Shown: positions 13,907-15,230 of the stretch, piece after piece
Numbering within the stretch: the stretch's first letter is position 1
Layout of the letters: each line of letters opens with the position of its first letter
Assembly (NCBI GenBank): GCA_947177085.1
Contig: CAMWTD010000030.1
Span: 1 to 15,230, forward strand
Direction of reading: 5' to 3'
Source of the DNA: an uncultured Desulfovibrio sp.
GTDB taxonomy: Bacteria > Desulfobacterota > Desulfovibrionia > Desulfovibrionales > Desulfovibrionaceae
DNA length: 15,230 nucleotides
The notes under the pieces: generated by a model
Database searches by the model: none
What the model saw: the letters and a program-made list of their open reading frames with translations, nothing else
Told to the model about the DNA's origin: nothing
Program-made: the position numbers and the translations under genes

Positions 13907-15121
13907 ATGCCCCTGAGCAGCGTTGAAGAAGCCGTTGCCGACATCCGGGCCGGCCGGATGGTCATTCTCGTGGACGACGAGGACCGTGAGAACGAAGGCG
14001 ACCTGACCATGGCCGCCGAGCATGTGACGCCCGAAGCCATCAACTTCATGGCCAAGTTTGGTCGCGGCCTCATCTGCCTGCCACTGGCGCCGGAACTGGT
14101 GGACAAGCTCGGCCTGCCCATGATGACCCAACGCAACGGCTCGCGCTTCGGAACCAATTTCACGGTCTCCGTGGAGGCGCGCGAGGGCATCTCCACCGGC
14201 ATCTCGGCTGCAGACCGCGCCACCACCATCCGGACGGCCGTGGCCGACGGCGCGCGCCCCGAGGACCTTGTCTCGCCCGGGCATGTCTTTCCCCTGCGCG
14301 CCAAGGCCGGGGGCGTGCTCGCCCGCACCGGCCAGACCGAGGGCAGCGTGGACCTCGCGCGCCTGGCCGGGCTCAAGCCGGCGGCCGTCATTTGCGAGAT
14401 CATGCGCGACGACGGAACCATGGCGCGCATGCCCGACCTCGAGGTGTTCGCTAAGGAGCACGGCCTCAAGATCGTGGCCGTCAAGGACATCATCCGCCAC
14501 AAGCTGGAGCGCGGCCAGGTGTCGGTGCGCCGCGACGCCACGGCGCATCTCCCCAGCATGTACGGCGACTTCATCGTTCACGCCTATGAGAGCGAAATGG
14601 AACCCGGCACGCACCTGGCGCTGGTCAAGGGCGACATCAGCGGGCCGGAGCCCGTGCTCGTGCGCGTGCACAGCCAGTGCCTCACGGGCGACGCGCTGGG
14701 CTCCCTGCGCTGTGACTGCCGGGGCCAGCTCGGCGCGGCCCTGCGCCAGATCGAGAACGAGGGCCGGGGCGTCCTCCTCTACATGCGCCAGGAGGGGCGG
14801 GGCATCGGCCTCGCCAACAAGATCCGCGCCTATGCCCTGCAGGACCAGGGCTATGACACGGTGGAGGCCAACCGGATGCTGGGCTTCCCCGACGACTTGC
14901 GCGACTACGGCACCGGCGCGCAGATGCTGGTGGACCTGGGCATCCGCAAGGTGAGGCTGTTGACCAATAATCCCAAGAAAATTGTGGGCCTTTCGGGCTA
15001 TGGCATCGAAATCGTGGAGCGTGTGCCCATCGAAATCGAGGCCTGCCCGGAAAACGAGGCCTACCTGCGCACCAAGAAGGAAAAGATGGCGCACCTGCTC
15101 AACGGCATCCGCTGCCACTGA
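13907..15121 (+). CDS. ribBA: Bifunctional 3,4-dihydroxy-2-butanone-4-phosphate synthase / GTP cyclohydrolase II
   Basis: Supplies both precursors of riboflavin: the RibB half makes the four-carbon unit from ribulose 5-phosphate and the RibA half opens GTP. The 404 residues match the fused form. The RibB domain (about 1-200) has the acidic loop DDEDRENEGDL (23-33) and DGTMARMPDL. Where many RibB proteins have a catalytic His in GHTE, this one reads GQTEG (Q143). The RibA domain (about 205-402) has its zinc cysteines C258, C269 and C271 (SQCLTGDALGSLRCDC), the RQEGRGIGLANKI block, and the DTVEANRMLGFPDDLRDYG substrate region. GAGGAG lies 5 nt before the ATG. It stands apart from other rib genes in this window. 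Confidence 0.95.
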   Translation: MPLSSVEEAVADIRAGRMVILVDDEDRENEGDLTMAAEHVTPEAINFMAKFGRGLICLPLAPELVDKLGLPMMTQRNGSRFGTNFTVSVEAREGISTGISAADRATTIRTAVADGARPEDLVSPGHVFPLRAKAGGVLARTGQTEGSVDLARLAGLKPAAVICEIMRDDGTMARMPDLEVFAKEHGLKIVAVKDIIRHKLERGQVSVRRDATAHLPSMYGDFIVHAYESEMEPGTHLALVKGDISGPEPVLVRVHSQCLTGDALGSLRCDCRGQLGAALRQIENEGRGVLLYMRQEGRGIGLANKIRAYALQDQGYDTVEANRMLGFPDDLRDYGTGAQMLVDLGIRKVRLLTNNPKKIVGLSGYGIEIVERVPIEIEACPENEAYLRTKKEKMAHLLNGIRCH

Positions 15122-15128
15122 GCGCGCC

Positions 15129-15146
15129 CGCGCCGCACGCGTTTTT
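15129..15146 (+). terminator. Candidate terminator after ribBA
   Basis: A short CGCG/CGCG stem with a 5-nt loop is followed directly by five T (15142-15146), 8 nt after the ribBA stop. The stem is only 4 bp, so strength is uncertain. A longer hairpin (GCCGGGCCGC/GCGGC-AT-CCGGC, 15147-15175) follows before the tRNA gene without a T tract. Confidence 0.42.
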
Positions 15147-15180
15147 GCCGGGCCGCCCCGTAAGCGGCATCCGGCCCCGC

Positions 15181-15230
15181 GGAGGGATGGCAGAGCGGCT
15201 GATAGCGGTGGTCTTGAAAACCACTTGGGG
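15181..15230 (+). tRNA. tRNA-Ser(UGA), 5' part
   Basis: The sequence begins with the acceptor strand GGAGGGA and a serine-type D arm (TGGCAGAGCGGCTGATAGC). The anticodon stem GTGGT/ACCAC (15208-15212 with 15220-15224) closes the loop CTTGAAA, giving anticodon TGA (15215-15217), which reads UCA codons. The long variable arm typical of tRNA-Ser would start at the very end (TTGGGG), where the window cuts the gene. The T arm and 3' acceptor strand are not visible. Confidence 0.92.

Noticed and set aside
1..15230. CRISPR arrays, insertion sequences, integrase or phage genes
   Set aside because: No spaced direct repeats, transposase motifs or terminal inverted repeats were seen; the tRNA-Ser at the right end is cut off, so an attachment site there cannot be judged.

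Overview
The window is about 15 kb of GC-rich bacterial DNA with strong G/C preference at third codon positions. The gene content and protein style (DnaX, IlvE, CobD/CbiB, RibBA, a CGGC-domain metal-binding protein, a CadR/PbrR-type regulator) fit an anaerobic deltaproteobacterium such as the Desulfovibrionaceae. That placement is an inference from gene content and protein flavour, not a database match.

Left part (1-2696), all on the minus strand: a 3'-truncated dnaX (clamp-loader gamma/tau subunit) lies 28 nt downstream of ilvE (branched-chain aminotransferase). Upstream of ilvE is a MerR-family regulator with the cysteine layout of CadR/PbrR heavy-metal sensors. A divergent promoter region separates the regulator from a plus-strand operon.

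Centre-left (2840-8251), plus strand: a tightly packed four-gene operon encodes a cysteine-rich CGGC-domain protein, a membrane protein whose C-terminus looks GrpE-like, an Hsp70-like ATPase with a C-terminal hydrophobic hairpin instead of a normal substrate-binding domain, and a short hydantoinase A-like ATPase. The first two junctions overlap by 1 and 4 nt. This is the most unusual part of the window: it looks like a membrane-bound Hsp70/nucleotide-exchange pair tied to a putative metal-binding protein and possibly controlled by the divergent metal sensor. A dnaX-type A-rich slippery sequence near the end of the first gene could fuse it in frame to the second.

Middle (8255-9058): a stretch that could pass as empty but appears to hold a minus-strand transcription unit. 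It has a good sigma70-type promoter, a tentative 125-aa membrane/secreted protein, a well-supported 32-aa single-span membrane protein, and a strong intrinsic terminator shared convergently with the operon.

Right part (9059-15230), plus strand: trmL (tRNA wobble-nucleotide methyltransferase) overlaps cobD/cbiB (cobalamin biosynthesis). These are followed by an RND efflux pump of the MdtB/MdtC type with no adaptor gene beside it, then ribBA (riboflavin biosynthesis), and finally the 5' part of a tRNA-Ser(UGA) cut by the window end.
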